From: an uncultured Lachnospiraceae bacterium
GTDB taxonomy: Bacteria > Bacillota > Clostridia > Lachnospirales > Lachnospiraceae
DNA: 64,000 bases
Assembly (NCBI GenBank): GCA_945919795.1
Contig: CAMEJJ010000002.1
Location: forward strand, 62,001 to 126,000
Direction of reading: 5' to 3'
The translations under genes and the position numbers were made by a program. Below are positions 1-9,235 of this stretch, in pieces. How positions within the stretch are numbered: the first letter of the stretch is position 1; each line of letters starts with the position of its first letter. The notes under the pieces are model-generated. The model saw nothing but the letters and a program-made list of their open reading frames with translations, did no database searches and had not been told where the DNA came from.

Positions 1-268
1 CCGGGGCATGCGTGCAAGGATTTTAGGCCGTGTATGTATGGATCAGATGATGGTTGATGTCTCAGAGATACCGGGTGCTTGTGAATATGATGAAGTGACT
101 TTGATTGGAACGGACGGCAATGACTGTATTACAATGGAAGAATTGGGAGATTTAAGCGGAAGATTTAACTACGAACTGGCGTGTGATCTCGGAAAACGGA
201 TTCCCCGTGTTTATTATAAAAACGGCATTATAACAGACACCAAGGACTACTATACAGATTATCGATAA
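1..268 (+). CDS. alr: Alanine racemase, C-terminal fragment cut by the window edge
   Basis: Only the last 89 or so codons are inside the window; reading is open to the left edge with codons beginning at base 2. The product converts L-alanine to D-alanine with pyridoxal phosphate, supplying D-Ala for peptidoglycan. The visible part is the C-terminal beta-barrel domain. Its landmark is RILGRVCMDQMMVDV (codons at about 17-61), where Cys-Met sit in the substrate-entry and active-site region of the family; the catalytic tyrosine and PLP lysine lie to the left and cannot be checked. The end RIPRVYY and a short tail is usual for the family. In many Firmicutes alr is followed by the endoA/mazF toxin gene, as here. 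The call is sure at family level. Confidence 0.93.
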   Translation, partial: RGMRARILGRVCMDQMMVDVSEIPGACEYDEVTLIGTDGNDCITMEELGDLSGRFNYELACDLGKRIPRVYYKNGIITDTKDYYTDYR

Positions 269-336
269 AAATGAATAGAATACAACCGTAAAAATTTGGC
301 AATACTCTTTGTACAGATGAAAGGGGTTGTTATTCT

Positions 337-678
337 TTGAAAAGAGGAGATGTATATTACGCAGATTTAAGACCTGTGATCGGATCAGAACAAGGAGGCA
401 TCAGACCGGTTGTCATTGTGCAAAACGATATTGGAAATCTTCACAGTCCAACCATTATTGTTGCAGCCGTTACATCAAAATTAAATAAAGCAAAGCTTCC
501 GACTCATATTGAGCTTTCGGCAGACCGGTATCATATGGTCAGGGATTCTGTGATTTTATTAGAACAGTTACGTACCATTGATAAATCCCGTTTAAAAGAA
601 AAGATATGTCATTTGGACGGCGAAATCATGGGACAGATTGATAAAGGCCTTAAAATTAGTTTGGAACTGCATACATAG
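337..678 (+). CDS. ndoA: EndoA/MazF-type mRNA interferase, no adjacent antitoxin
   Basis: A 113-residue member of the PemK/MazF family, close in length and sequence pattern to Bacillus EndoA, which cuts single-stranded RNA at short U- and A-containing sites. The landmarks are an N-terminal [10 protein letters not shown] strand, [16 protein letters not shown], the [12 protein letters not shown] loop, [15 protein letters not shown] and a hydrophobic C-terminal helix. The arginine of GGIRP and the threonine of TSKL are the family's catalytic positions. Translation starts at a TTG; AAGGGG at 321-326 is ten bases upstream and decides it. The CopG-type antitoxin gene that precedes endoA in Bacillus is missing: alr ends 68 bases upstream and nothing codes between. 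The next gene has its own promoter, so the toxin is probably the last gene of the alr transcript. Confidence 0.93.
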   Translation: MKRGDVYYADLRPVIGSEQGGIRPVVIVQNDIGNLHSPTIIVAAVTSKLNKAKLPTHIELSADRYHMVRDSVILLEQLRTIDKSRLKEKICHLDGEIMGQIDKGLKISLELHT

Positions 679-686
679 GCAATTTA

Positions 687-715
687 TTGACGAACGTATG
701 ACAAAATGATATAGT
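687..715 (+). promoter_or_regulatory. Sigma-A promoter for the CBS-yebC operon
   Basis: TTGACG at 687-692 and TATAGT at 710-715 are separated by exactly 17 bases, and a TG at 707-708 gives an extended -10. It lies just after the ndoA stop and 36 bases ahead of the next start, so it probably serves the CBS-domain gene, yebC and what follows. Confidence 0.75.
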
Positions 716-750
716 CTTATTTAGATTTCTAAGGAGTAAAATCATTAAAA

Positions 751-1602
751 TTGAGTGAATCAAAATTTCATTATCTTGCTAATTTTTTTCATCTTCAAAA
801 GGAAAATAATGTAATAGAAGATGAAATCCTTTCCATGGTCAATGAAGGTCACGAAACAGGTGCCCTTCAGGCAACGGAAGCAAAAATGATTAATAATATC
901 TTTGAGTTTTCCGACAAAGAAGCAAAAGATATTATGACAAATCGATCCAATATCATTGGTATTGACGGAAATGAATGTTTAAAAGATGTTGTATCTTTTA
1001 TGCTTTCAGAGGCCAACAGCCGTTATCCGGTATATATAGACAATATTGATCATATTATCGGTGTTTTGCATCTAAAAGATGCCTGTCGGATGCTTCAGGA
1101 TGAGACGAAGGCAGATAAACCGGTTAAGTCGATAAAGGGTCTGCTTCGCAATGCCGATTTTATTCCGGAAACCCGTAAAATTGATGTTTTGTTTAAGACC
1201 ATGCAGTCTTTAAAAACACATTTTGTGATTGTTATCGATGAATATGGACAGACATCCGGCGTGCTTACCATGGAAGATATTTTAGAAGAAATTGTCGGTA
1301 ATATCTTTGATGAATATGACGAAGAAGAAGCCTTTATCAAGTCAAAAGGAAAAGATTCTTATGAAATTGACGGGTTAACCCCTCTGGATGAATTAGGAGA
1401 AACGCTTGATATTGATTTTTCCGATCTGGAATTTGAAACATTAAACGGACTGATGATTTCAAAGTTAGAGCACATTCCGTCCGAACACGAAGATTTTGAA
1501 ATGGATTTCAACGGTTATAATTTTAAAATACTGGCTGTTGAAAATAAAATAATCAAAAGGGTTTTGGTTTCCAAAAATCCCACAAAAGAAGGAGAACAAT
1601 AA
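751..1602 (+). CDS. CBS-pair protein of the CorC/HlyC family, soluble form
   Basis: 283 residues. The order is a short helical N-terminus with EAKMINNIFEFSD, then the DIMTNR motif that opens the CBS pair (about 60-190, including SRYPVYIDNIDHIIGVLHLKD and VIDEYGQTSGVLTMEDILEEIVG), then a C-terminal CorC/HlyC domain ending near ILAVENKIIKRVLV. The membrane DUF21 domain of most Gram-positive relatives is absent, so the protein resembles E. coli CorC in layout. CorC proteins are linked to magnesium and cobalt homeostasis; the older name hemolysin is not supported by anything visible here. The start is TTG with AAGGAG at 731-736. The gene is one base from yebC, so they are cotranscribed. Confidence 0.85.
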   Translation: MSESKFHYLANFFHLQKENNVIEDEILSMVNEGHETGALQATEAKMINNIFEFSDKEAKDIMTNRSNIIGIDGNECLKDVVSFMLSEANSRYPVYIDNIDHIIGVLHLKDACRMLQDETKADKPVKSIKGLLRNADFIPETRKIDVLFKTMQSLKTHFVIVIDEYGQTSGVLTMEDILEEIVGNIFDEYDEEEAFIKSKGKDSYEIDGLTPLDELGETLDIDFSDLEFETLNGLMISKLEHIPSEHEDFEMDFNGYNFKILAVENKIIKRVLVSKNPTKEGEQ

Positions 1603-1603
1603 A

Positions 1604-2332
1604 ATGTCAGGACATTCAAAATTTGCAAACATCAAACACAAAAAGGAAAAAAATGACGCTGCAAAGGGAAAAATTTTTACGATTATCGGTCGTGAAATTG
1701 CTGTTGCCGTAAAAGAAGGCGGTCCGGATCCAAATAATAACTTTAAACTGGCGCAGGTTATTGCCAAGGCAAAAGCAAACAATATGCCCAATGATACGAT
1801 TGAAAGAGGAATAAAAAAAGCTGCAGGAGAAGATGGTGCCGTAAACTATGAACATATTACATATGAAGGCTACGGTCCAAACGGCATTGCCATTATTGTA
1901 GAAACACTTACCGATAATAAAAACCGTACAGCTGCAGATGTAAGAAGTGCTTTTACAAAGGGTAACGGAAGTATCGGTACACCCGGCTGCGTTTCTTTTA
2001 TGTTTGATGAAAAGGGTCAAATGATTATCGATAAAGAAGAATGTGATTTGGATGCAGATGATTTAATGATGCTTGCTTTGGATGCAGGAGCCGAAGATTT
2101 TTCTGAAGAAGAAGATAGTTTTGAGATTATAACCGCTCCGGACGATTTTCAGGCAGTTTATGATGCCCTCGTTGCACAGAATATTTCTTTTGTTTCTGCA
2201 GAAGTCACAATGATTCCTCAGACTTATGTGGAATTAACGGATGAAAATGCAATTAAACAGTTAAATCGTACACTGGATCTTTTAGATGAAAGCGATGATG
2301 TACAAGCCGTATATCATAACTGGAGTGAATAA
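1604..2332 (+). CDS. yebC: YebC/PmpR/TACO1 family protein
   Basis: 242 residues, the full usual length. The N-terminus MSGHSKFANIKHKK is the family signature (most members have Trp where Phe stands here), followed by AKAKANNMPNDTIERGIKKA and YEGYGPNGIAIIVETLTDN. Members have been described as DNA-binding regulators and, more recently, as ribosome-associated factors that ease translation of proline-rich stretches; which role applies here cannot be told from sequence. The start ATG has GGAGAA seven bases upstream and sits one base after the previous stop. The gene after it begins four bases beyond its stop. Confidence 0.95.
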   Translation: MSGHSKFANIKHKKEKNDAAKGKIFTIIGREIAVAVKEGGPDPNNNFKLAQVIAKAKANNMPNDTIERGIKKAAGEDGAVNYEHITYEGYGPNGIAIIVETLTDNKNRTAADVRSAFTKGNGSIGTPGCVSFMFDEKGQMIIDKEECDLDADDLMMLALDAGAEDFSEEEDSFEIITAPDDFQAVYDALVAQNISFVSAEVTMIPQTYVELTDENAIKQLNRTLDLLDESDDVQAVYHNWSE

Positions 2333-2336
2333 TCAG

Positions 2337-2780
2337 ATGGATTTTTCAAAAGAACTTTCTGAAATCCTTTCATATGAAGATGAAGCTATGCGCTTATTTC
2401 AAAAAAAGACATATGAAGGTGCTTATCAAAACTATCAGACACATGCATCAGATTTAATAAATAAATTTGATCTTCTGGATGAAGATGGAAAAAATATACT
2501 GCTCTCCGATTTTATAAAAGTATTTCAATTGGATTTAGATCAGTATAAAGGTTTCAAATTTTTTCAAAAAAGTGAAGCCAGACAAAAACACAATATGTAT
2601 ATGGTTTCCTATGTATTGCCATTTTTCATGGAGCATAGTGAAAGCAGCAAAGAATTTGCAAATAAACTGGCTAAAGAATGGGGCAGAACCTTTAAAAACA
2701 GTCAGATTATTGCTGCCACCTATGATGAAATCAAATCCGGTTTTGTGACCAGATTGTTTGGTGCCATTATACAGAATTAG
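2337..2780 (+). CDS. Hypothetical helical protein
   Basis: 147 residues, not recognised. It looks wholly alpha-helical and soluble, with many Lys, Phe and Glu and no cysteine motif or membrane segment; the most regular parts are an amphipathic N-terminal helix (MDFSKELSEILSYEDEAM) and a central stretch rich in aromatic residues. An in-frame start further upstream (2286) would overlap yebC by 47 bases; I prefer ATG 2337, which has GGAG at 2322-2325 and places the gene four bases after yebC. The close spacing to yebC and to the glycosyltransferase suggests one transcript, but gives no functional hint. Confidence 0.6.
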   Translation: MDFSKELSEILSYEDEAMRLFQKKTYEGAYQNYQTHASDLINKFDLLDEDGKNILLSDFIKVFQLDLDQYKGFKFFQKSEARQKHNMYMVSYVLPFFMEHSESSKEFANKLAKEWGRTFKNSQIIAATYDEIKSGFVTRLFGAIIQN

Positions 2781-2799
2781 TTAATACGGAGGAATTTTC

Positions 2800-3759
2800 A
2801 TGGACAGACTGGCATTGGTAGTTCCATGTTACAACGAAGAAGCGGTTTTGGAGATATCTGCAAAAGAGTTAAAGAGTGTTTTATCAGATTTAATTCAAAA
2901 ACAGAAAATATCCTCGGACAGTTTTATTTTGTTTGTCAACGATGGAAGTAAAGATCGGACATGGGAATTAATTGAAAAAGAGCATAGAGAAAGTGAAATG
3001 GTTTTTGGATTGAAGTTGGCCGGCAATGTGGGACACCAATTTGCTCTGACGGCCGGTTTACTGACAGCAAAGGACATTTGCGATATTGCTGTTTCTATTG
3101 ATGCGGATTTACAGGATGATACATCCGTAATTGAGGAAATGGTTGATAAATACCATGCGGGAAGCGATATCGTATATGGTGTCCGTAATGACAGGAAAAG
3201 TGATTCGTGGTTTAAGAGAACTACCGCCCAGGGATTTTATAAAATCATGGCATTAATGGGTGTTAAGACGGTATATAATCATGCCGATTTTCGTCTGATG
3301 AGCAAGCGCGCACTGGAACATTTTTCTAAATTCGAAGAAAATAATTTATATTTAAGAGGAATGGTTCCGTTAATCGGATACCAGACCGATTGTGTTTATT
3401 ATGAAAGAAAAGAACGCGTTGCCGGAGAAAGCAAATATCCATTCAGTAAAATGCTTGCTTTAGCATGGAACGGAATTACTTCTTTTTCTGTCAAACCCAT
3501 TAGTCTGGTGACAGGACTTGGTTTTCTCATCATGTTTCTGAGCGTTTTGGCTGCAATATATGCGTTTGTTTCCTATTTCTTCGGAACTGTTGAACCCGGA
3601 TGGACATCTCTTCTTTTATCTGTCTGGTTTTTGGGAGGATTACAACTTTGTGCAATTGGACTAATTGGACAGTATATCGGAAAGATTTACATTGAAGTAA
3701 AGCATCGTCCAAGATACAATATTGAAACTCTTTTATCTCATAAAATAAGCGAGGAATAA
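2800..3759 (+). CDS. GtrB/DPM1-like family 2 glycosyltransferase
   Basis: 319 residues. An N-terminal GT-A domain (about 1-225) has the opening LVVPCYNEEAVL, the nucleotide-sugar region FVNDGSKDRTWEL and the metal-binding SIDADLQDD. Two C-terminal membrane helices follow (about 232-258 and 268-292). This layout matches bactoprenol glucosyl- and GlcNAc-transferases of the GtrB/DPM1 type, which load a sugar onto undecaprenyl phosphate at the inner face of the membrane. The sugar cannot be told. GGAGG lies just upstream of the ATG. No flippase of the GtrA type or acceptor-side transferase is adjacent, so the destination of the sugar is unknown. Confidence 0.85.
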   Translation: MDRLALVVPCYNEEAVLEISAKELKSVLSDLIQKQKISSDSFILFVNDGSKDRTWELIEKEHRESEMVFGLKLAGNVGHQFALTAGLLTAKDICDIAVSIDADLQDDTSVIEEMVDKYHAGSDIVYGVRNDRKSDSWFKRTTAQGFYKIMALMGVKTVYNHADFRLMSKRALEHFSKFEENNLYLRGMVPLIGYQTDCVYYERKERVAGESKYPFSKMLALAWNGITSFSVKPISLVTGLGFLIMFLSVLAAIYAFVSYFFGTVEPGWTSLLLSVWFLGGLQLCAIGLIGQYIGKIYIEVKHRPRYNIETLLSHKISEE

Positions 3760-3763
3760 CCAA

Positions 3764-3931
3764 ATGGATATGCGGAATATGCCACATGGTGACACACAAT
3801 TTATTAAAAATCCGTTACCTGTGCCCAAACGACATGTAAAAAAAGAAATGGATTTTGATTTTCCGGTATCGGAAGAAAAAATGCATTATGACATCGAGAT
3901 ACTTCCAAACGATGATTTTGATGTGGAATAA
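3764..3931 (+). CDS. Small acidic protein of 55 residues
   Basis: An open frame of 55 codons starting at ATG 3764, four bases after the glycosyltransferase stop, with GAGGA eight to ten bases upstream. The sequence opens MDMRNMPHGDTQFIKNPLPV, has a basic middle (PKRHVKKEMDFDFP) and a very acidic tail ending NDDFDVE. No membrane segment, no cysteine. Support for coding is the tight spacing, the ribosome-binding site, ordinary codon use and a strong terminator three bases beyond the stop. I do not recognise a family and give no function. Confidence 0.6.
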   Translation: MDMRNMPHGDTQFIKNPLPVPKRHVKKEMDFDFPVSEEKMHYDIEILPNDDFDVE

Positions 3932-3933
3932 TA

Positions 3934-3992
3934 AATGACCGGTTTCAAAACTCGACTTCGTCTTCAAACAGTTGAAACCGGTCATTATTTTT
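3934..3992 (+). terminator. Rho-independent terminator of the yebC-glycosyltransferase operon
   Basis: A perfect 15-base inverted repeat, 3934-3948 against 3972-3986, with a 23-base loop, followed by a T-rich run (3985-3992). It lies directly after the small gene. Confidence 0.85.
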
Positions 3993-4017
3993 GTTCGCTT
4001 TTTTATTTTTGTATAAT
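3991..4017 (+). promoter_or_regulatory. Possible promoter for the TepA-like gene
   Basis: A perfect TATAAT at 4012-4017, with TTGTTC at 3991-3996 only 15 bases before it, shorter than ideal. It is the only reasonable promoter between the upstream terminator and the next hairpin. Confidence 0.4.
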
Positions 4018-4038
4018 TATGTTTGAATTGATTATAAT

Positions 4039-4067
4039 AAAAAAGAGCCTTTTTAAGGCTCTTTTTT
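4039..4067 (+). terminator. Terminator-like hairpin in the leader of the TepA-like gene
   Basis: Thirteen-base perfect inverted repeat, 4039-4051 against 4055-4067, with a 3-base loop, GAGCC core and a built-in run of six T. It ends 17 bases before the ATG of the next gene, so any transcript of that gene must pass through it. It may be a second terminator, an attenuator, or an element that stabilises the 5' end. Confidence 0.75.
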
Positions 4068-4084
4068 AGTTCGGAGGTATCATA

Positions 4085-4804
4085 ATGAGTCAGAATTATA
4101 AAGCAAAAAATGAAGAAGCAGAGAAAGATAACAAAGAATATTCAAATGAGAACGATGAAAAAATAGAAAAAACAGGTCAATCTGATTTGAGTACTAGCAA
4201 AGAAAATCATAAAATATATATGTTTTCCATTATTGGAGAAATAGAGGGCCATGATTGTCTGAGCAGTTCCACAAAATCAACCAAATATGAACATATTTTA
4301 CCCAAACTTGCTGAAATAGAAGATGATAAAAATATTGACGGCGTTCTTATTTTATTAAATACAATGGGTGGTGATGTGGAAGCGGGGCTTGCAATTGCGG
4401 AGATGATAGCATCAATCAGTAAACCAACCGTATCACTTGTTCTTGGCGGAAGTCATTCTATCGGTGTTCCGATTGCTGTCAGTACGGATTATTCTTTTAT
4501 TGTACCAACCGGTACGATGGTGATTCATCCTGTCCGTTTGAACGGTATGGTAATTGGCGTTTCCCAGACATTTGATTACTTTAAACAAATTCAGGATCGT
4601 ATCAGTAAGTTTGTAACAACACATTGTAAAATCAATGAAAAAAGGTTTTTAGAACTGATGATGGAAACGGAAGTTTTAACAAAAGATGTCGGCAGTATTT
4701 TGGTGGGGAAAGAGGCTGTAAAAGAAGGAATTATCGATGAAGTCGGCGGAATTAAAGATGCCTTGAAGAAACTCCATAAACTTATTGAGAAAAGGACAAA
4801 ATAA
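4085..4804 (+). CDS. tepA: ClpP-fold serine protease of the TepA/YmfB type
   Basis: 239 residues. The first 42 or so are charged and disordered; the rest is a ClpP/crotonase fold. The nucleophile is Ser125 in GGSHSIG and the base is His148 in MVIHPV, both at ClpP positions. LLNTMGGDVEAGLAIAEMI is the oxyanion strand region. The C-terminus VGKEAVKEGIIDEVGG matches ClpP. TepA-type proteins lack the Clp ATPase docking partner locally and are thought to act in export or degradation of signal peptides (family literature, not tested here). As in Bacillus, it sits immediately before the SpoIIIE/FtsK gene. CGGAGG at 4072-4077 precedes the ATG. Confidence 0.85.
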   Translation: MSQNYKAKNEEAEKDNKEYSNENDEKIEKTGQSDLSTSKENHKIYMFSIIGEIEGHDCLSSSTKSTKYEHILPKLAEIEDDKNIDGVLILLNTMGGDVEAGLAIAEMIASISKPTVSLVLGGSHSIGVPIAVSTDYSFIVPTGTMVIHPVRLNGMVIGVSQTFDYFKQIQDRISKFVTTHCKINEKRFLELMMETEVLTKDVGSILVGKEAVKEGIIDEVGGIKDALKKLHKLIEKRTK

Positions 4805-4813
4805 TGCTATAAT
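4785..4813 (+). promoter_or_regulatory. Extended -10 promoter for ftsK/spoIIIE
   Basis: TTGAGA at 4785-4790 and TATAAT at 4808-4813, spacer exactly 17, with TG at 4805-4806. The -35 lies inside the last codons of the TepA-like gene. A small hairpin (7-base arms, 4826-4842) stands between it and the ribosome-binding site CGGAGG at 4848-4853. Confidence 0.8.
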
Positions 4814-4861
4814 AAAAAAGGTTTTGCCTTGAAATTCAAGGCGGAGACGGAGGTTTTTATT

Positions 4862-7480
4862 ATGGCTCAAACAAGGGGGCGCAAGACTTCTTCCGGGAAA
4901 AAAACAAATACAACATCCCGTAAAAGAAAAAAAGCAATCGAACAATTTGAAAATACAATTATTGACGAAGTTTTTTTTCTGTTGTCCTTAGCTATAACGA
5001 TATTATTATTTTTATGCAATTTCCATATTATCGGCAAATTAGGTGATATTTTAAGCTCTTTTATGTTTGGTTTGTTTGGATATATGGCATATGTAGCACC
5101 GTTAGTCATCTTTTTTGGAGTCTGTTTCTGGATTGCCAATATGGGAAATCATGTGGCCGGCATAAAACTGATTTCCGGTTTTGTATTATTCTGTATGATG
5201 TGTGTATTTTTTACACTAATCGGTGATATTCAGAATATCGGGACTACACTTAAGGATTTTTATCATTTTTCTTCCGATAATTTAAAAGGTGGCGGTATCA
5301 TTGGTGGATTCTTAGGAAATGGTATGTATCAGCTCTTAGGAATGGTCGGTACCGTGATTGTTTTAATTGTTCTGATTTTAATTTGTCTGGTTCTTTTGAC
5401 CGAGCGAAGCTTCCGCAATAAAATCAAAAACGGAAGTATGATGTTGGCTGATTATGTTAAGGATGACATGGATCGAAAACGAATTCTTGCTATGGAACGT
5501 AGCGAAGAACGGATGCTGCAAAAAGAGAAAAGAAAGGAAGCTGACAATTTAGAAGATAAATCCGGTAAGGATCTTCGCATGAATAAAAAAGTTTCCGGTA
5601 TTGCATCATCCTCATCTTTAAATGTAAAACCGGTGAAAGATTCCGTTTGCAATGATTCTGTTGATGTATCTGATTTATCCAAAGAAATTATATCCGAGAC
5701 AAATTCTAAGGAACAGGCAATGGAGGCTTTATCCAAAATCAAAATCAGAGGAATTGATGATACTCAGGTTAATGATGTTGAAAAACGAGAACTTGGGATG
5801 GAGATTGGTCAGAAAAAAACGGTTAGACAACCTGTTGATCAAAAAATTCCTGAAAAAAATCCGACGGTTTTGACATCGACTCCACAACCGGAAAAAAATG
5901 TTGTCTCAAAACCTTACGTTTCGCCTGTTGATAAGAAAGAAACGAAGGAAACAAACGAAACACCTGCCATTACGGTTGAGCCACAACCTGTTAAATTAAA
6001 AGAAAAATACAAATTTCCTCCAATCGATAAACTGACACCCGGAAAGAAAAAATCCAACACAGATAACGGACAGTCTTTACGTGAAACGGCGCTCAGATTG
6101 CAGGAAACTTTACATACGTTTGGTGTCGATGTTACGGTTACGGATATCAGTCAAGGACCGGCAGTTACCCGATATGAACTGCAGCCCGAGGTTGGTGTTA
6201 AGGTTTCAAAAATTGTAAATTTAGCAGATGATATCAAATTAAATCTGGCAGCAACAGATATTCGTATAGAAGCTCCCATTCCGGGTAAGGCTGCTGTAGG
6301 TATTGAAGTGCCAAATTCAGAAAACACGGCTGTTGCATTCCGTGATCTTATTGATTCACCGGAATTTAAAAAAGCAGAATCCAAAATATCATTTGCAGTT
6401 GGTAAAGATATTGGCGGAAACATTATTGTGACTGATTTGTCGAAAATGCCGCATTTACTGATTGCAGGGGCAACCGGTTCCGGAAAGAGTGTCTGTATTA
6501 ATACGATTATCATGAGTATTTTATATAAAGCTTCACCGGATGACGTTAAACTGATTCTGATTGACCCTAAGGTCGTGGAATTGAGTGTCTACAACGGAAT
6601 TCCCCATTTGATGATCCCGGTTGTTACCGACCCTAAAAAGGCGGCCGCAGCATTGCACTGGGGTGTTGCGGAGATGGAAGACAGATATCGCAAATTTGCC
6701 GACCTGAATGTCAGGGATTTGAAGGGTTACAACAAAAAAGTCAGTGAAATGACAGAAAATAACGGACAACCCATTCCTGAGCAATTACCTCAGATTTTAA
6801 TTATTGTCGATGAGTTGGCCGATTTGATGATGGTTGCATCCAATGAAGTAGAAGAATCCATCTGCCGTTTGGCGCAGCTTGCAAGAGCCTGTGGAATTCA
6901 TCTTGTAATTGCAACGCAGAGACCTTCCGTTGATGTCATTACAGGTCTGATCAAAGCGAATATGCCAAGTAGAATTGCTTTTGCTGTATCATCCGGCGTT
7001 GATTCGCGGACGATTTTGGATATGGTAGGAGCGGAAAAGCTTCTTGGAAAAGGTGATATGTTATTTTATCCTCAGGGCAAAACCAAACCCGAAAGAGTAC
7101 AGGGGGCTTTTGTTTCCGATCAGGAAGTCTCAGAGGTTGTTGATTTCATAAAATCGCAGTCACTTGGAAATACATATGCACCTGATATAGAAAAAAAAAT
7201 ATCAAGTATTACAACAAATTCCATGTCCGGTGGTGGATTTACCGATTCGGCATCAGACAGGGATCAGTATTTTGCGGATGCCGGTAACTTTATTATCGAT
7301 AAAGAAAAAGCATCTATTGGAATGCTCCAGCGTGTCTTTAAGATTGGTTTTAACAGAGCGGCACGCATTATGGACCAATTAGAAGAAGTCGGTGTTGTGG
7401 GTCCCGAAGAAGGAACCAAGCCAAGAAGGGTATTAATGACAAAAGAAGAATTTGAGCAACTGTTGGAGGAAAATTCATGA
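4862..7480 (+). CDS. DNA translocase of the FtsK/SpoIIIE family
   Basis: 872 residues. Four membrane helices lie between about 33 and 180, then a long charged linker to about 385, then the motor. The motor has the alpha/beta core with Walker A GATGSGKS at 536-543 and Walker B IIVDE at 647-651, and [22 protein letters not shown]-terminal winged-helix gamma domain (about 805-872) would read KOPS/SRS-type orienting sequences. It pumps chromosome DNA through the closing septum, in division and, if the cell sporulates, into the forespore. A TTG at 4829 is in frame, but ATG 4862 with CGGAGG eight bases away is the better start. The stop overlaps the next ATG (ATGA). Confidence 0.93.
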   Translation: MAQTRGRKTSSGKKTNTTSRKRKKAIEQFENTIIDEVFFLLSLAITILLFLCNFHIIGKLGDILSSFMFGLFGYMAYVAPLVIFFGVCFWIANMGNHVAGIKLISGFVLFCMMCVFFTLIGDIQNIGTTLKDFYHFSSDNLKGGGIIGGFLGNGMYQLLGMVGTVIVLIVLILICLVLLTERSFRNKIKNGSMMLADYVKDDMDRKRILAMERSEERMLQKEKRKEADNLEDKSGKDLRMNKKVSGIASSSSLNVKPVKDSVCNDSVDVSDLSKEIISETNSKEQAMEALSKIKIRGIDDTQVNDVEKRELGMEIGQKKTVRQPVDQKIPEKNPTVLTSTPQPEKNVVSKPYVSPVDKKETKETNETPAITVEPQPVKLKEKYKFPPIDKLTPGKKKSNTDNGQSLRETALRLQETLHTFGVDVTVTDISQGPAVTRYELQPEVGVKVSKIVNLADDIKLNLAATDIRIEAPIPGKAAVGIEVPNSENTAVAFRDLIDSPEFKKAESKISFAVGKDIGGNIIVTDLSKMPHLLIAGATGSGKSVCINTIIMSILYKASPDDVKLILIDPKVVELSVYNGIPHLMIPVVTDPKKAAAALHWGVAEMEDRYRKFADLNVRDLKGYNKKVSEMTENNGQPIPEQLPQILIIVDELADLMMVASNEVEESICRLAQLARACGIHLVIATQRPSVDVITGLIKANMPSRIAFAVSSGVDSRTILDMVGAEKLLGKGDMLFYPQGKTKPERVQGAFVSDQEVSEVVDFIKSQSLGNTYAPDIEKKISSITTNSMSGGGFTDSASDRDQYFADAGNFIIDKEKASIGMLQRVFKIGFNRAARIMDQLEEVGVVGPEEGTKPRRVLMTKEEFEQLLEENS

Positions 7481-9147
7481 AAACTGACATCGAAATTGCA
7501 CAGGAAGCAGTCATGCTCCCGATAACTGAAATTGCAAAGAAGCTGGATATTTCTGTTGATGATTTGGAATTATACGGAAAATATAAAGCCAAATTAAACG
7601 ATAAGTATTTGGATTCTGTTAAAAATAATCAAAAAGGAAAATTAATTCTTGTTACTGCGATTAACCCAACACCTGCTGGTGAAGGAAAAACAACAACCAG
7701 TGTCGGACTTGGTCAGGCTTTTGGTAAACTTGGAAAAAAAGCAGTGATAGCATTGCGTGAGCCGTCTTTAGGACCCTGTTTTGGTATTAAAGGCGGAGCT
7801 GCCGGTGGTGGTTATGCGCAGGTTGTTCCCATGGAAGATTTAAATTTGCATTTTACAGGTGACTTTCATGCAATCACATCTGCCAACAATTTGCTTGCTG
7901 CGTTGTTGGATAACCACATCCAACAGGGAAATGAGTTAAGAATCGATACTAGACAAATTGTATGGAAACGTTGTCTTGATATGAATGACAGAGTTTTGAG
8001 AAATATTGTTGTAGGTCTGGGCGCAAAAGGAGATGGTTTTACCAGAGAGGATCATTTTGTCATTACGGTTGCATCTGAAATCATGGCAATCTTATGCCTT
8101 GCTAATGATATGAATGATTTAAAAGATAAACTTTCCAAAATCATTGTTGCGTATGATATGGATGGCAATCCTGTAACTGCTAAGGATCTGAATGCAGTTG
8201 GTTCCATGGCGGCATTATTAAAAGATGCCATTTTACCCAATATGATTCAGACATTAGAACATACACCGGCATTCGTCCATGGTGGCCCTTTTGCCAATAT
8301 TGCACATGGATGTAATAGCGTAAGAGCAACCAATGCGGCACTTTCTATTGCAGATTATTGTATTACGGAAGCCGGTTTCGGTGCCGATTTAGGTGCAGAA
8401 AAATTCTTTGATATCAAGTGCAGACTTGCAGGTTTAAAACCGGATGCTGTTGTTTTGGTCGCTACTATTCGGGCTCTTAAATATAATGGCGGAGTTGCCA
8501 AACAGGATTTAAATTCCGAAAATCTGGATGCACTGAAAAAAGGTATTGTAAATCTGGAAAAACATATTGAAAATCTTCAGAAATATGGTGTGCCTGTTGT
8601 TGTTACTCTGAATTCCTTTATTACGGATACAGAAGATGAGATTTCTTATGTTCGGTCATTTTGCGAAGAACGCAATTGTGAATTCGCCCTTTCAACTGTT
8701 TGGGAAAAAGGTGGCGAAGGCGGAATAGAGCTTGCCCAAAAAGTATTGGAAACTTTAGAGAAAAAGGAGAGCCATTTCAAGCTGTTGTATCCGGATGAAA
8801 TGCCTTTAAAGGATAAAATTGAAACCGTTGCAAAAGAAATCTATGGAGCTGATGGTGTTCAGTTTAGTCCTGCTGCATTAAAACAATTACAGAAATTAAC
8901 GGAGCTTGGATTTGGAAATCTTCCTGTTTGTATGGCAAAGACACAGTATTCGCTTTCTGATGATCCGTCAAAGCTTGGTAGACCAGAAAATTTCGAAATA
9001 TCTGTGCGTGAAGTATATGTATCTGCAGGAGCCGGTTTTGTTGTTGTATTGACCGGTGCGGTCATGACTATGCCCGGACTGCCGAAAAAACCGGCTGCAT
9101 TTGGGATTGATGTCAATGAAGATGGTGTGATTACCGGTCTTTTCTAA
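7477..9147 (+). CDS. fhs: Formate-tetrahydrofolate ligase
   Basis: 556 residues, the usual clostridial length. It makes 10-formyl-tetrahydrofolate from formate, ATP and tetrahydrofolate. The ATP loop is [17 protein letters not shown] near residues 67-83; [40 protein letters not shown] and [16 protein letters not shown] are family signatures. The start ATG overlaps the ftsK stop by four bases, so translation is coupled to an unrelated gene. FolD follows 88 bases later, giving two consecutive steps of the folate one-carbon branch; a cyclo-ligase at 30362 adds a third folate enzyme to the window. Confidence 0.97.
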   Translation: MKTDIEIAQEAVMLPITEIAKKLDISVDDLELYGKYKAKLNDKYLDSVKNNQKGKLILVTAINPTPAGEGKTTTSVGLGQAFGKLGKKAVIALREPSLGPCFGIKGGAAGGGYAQVVPMEDLNLHFTGDFHAITSANNLLAALLDNHIQQGNELRIDTRQIVWKRCLDMNDRVLRNIVVGLGAKGDGFTREDHFVITVASEIMAILCLANDMNDLKDKLSKIIVAYDMDGNPVTAKDLNAVGSMAALLKDAILPNMIQTLEHTPAFVHGGPFANIAHGCNSVRATNAALSIADYCITEAGFGADLGAEKFFDIKCRLAGLKPDAVVLVATIRALKYNGGVAKQDLNSENLDALKKGIVNLEKHIENLQKYGVPVVVTLNSFITDTEDEISYVRSFCEERNCEFALSTVWEKGGEGGIELAQKVLETLEKKESHFKLLYPDEMPLKDKIETVAKEIYGADGVQFSPAALKQLQKLTELGFGNLPVCMAKTQYSLSDDPSKLGRPENFEISVREVYVSAGAGFVVVLTGAVMTMPGLPKKPAAFGIDVNEDGVITGLF

Positions 9148-9235
9148 TAATAGCAATACCTATATACATCAGTGAGTGAAATCATGAATCTTTGACACTC
9201 ACATCATTATATTTAATCGTTAAAGGAGAAGTACG

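Noticed and set aside
9148..9235. Folate riboswitch before folD
   Set aside because: The gap holds only a 7-base inverted repeat; the tetrahydrofolate aptamer core is not recognisable.
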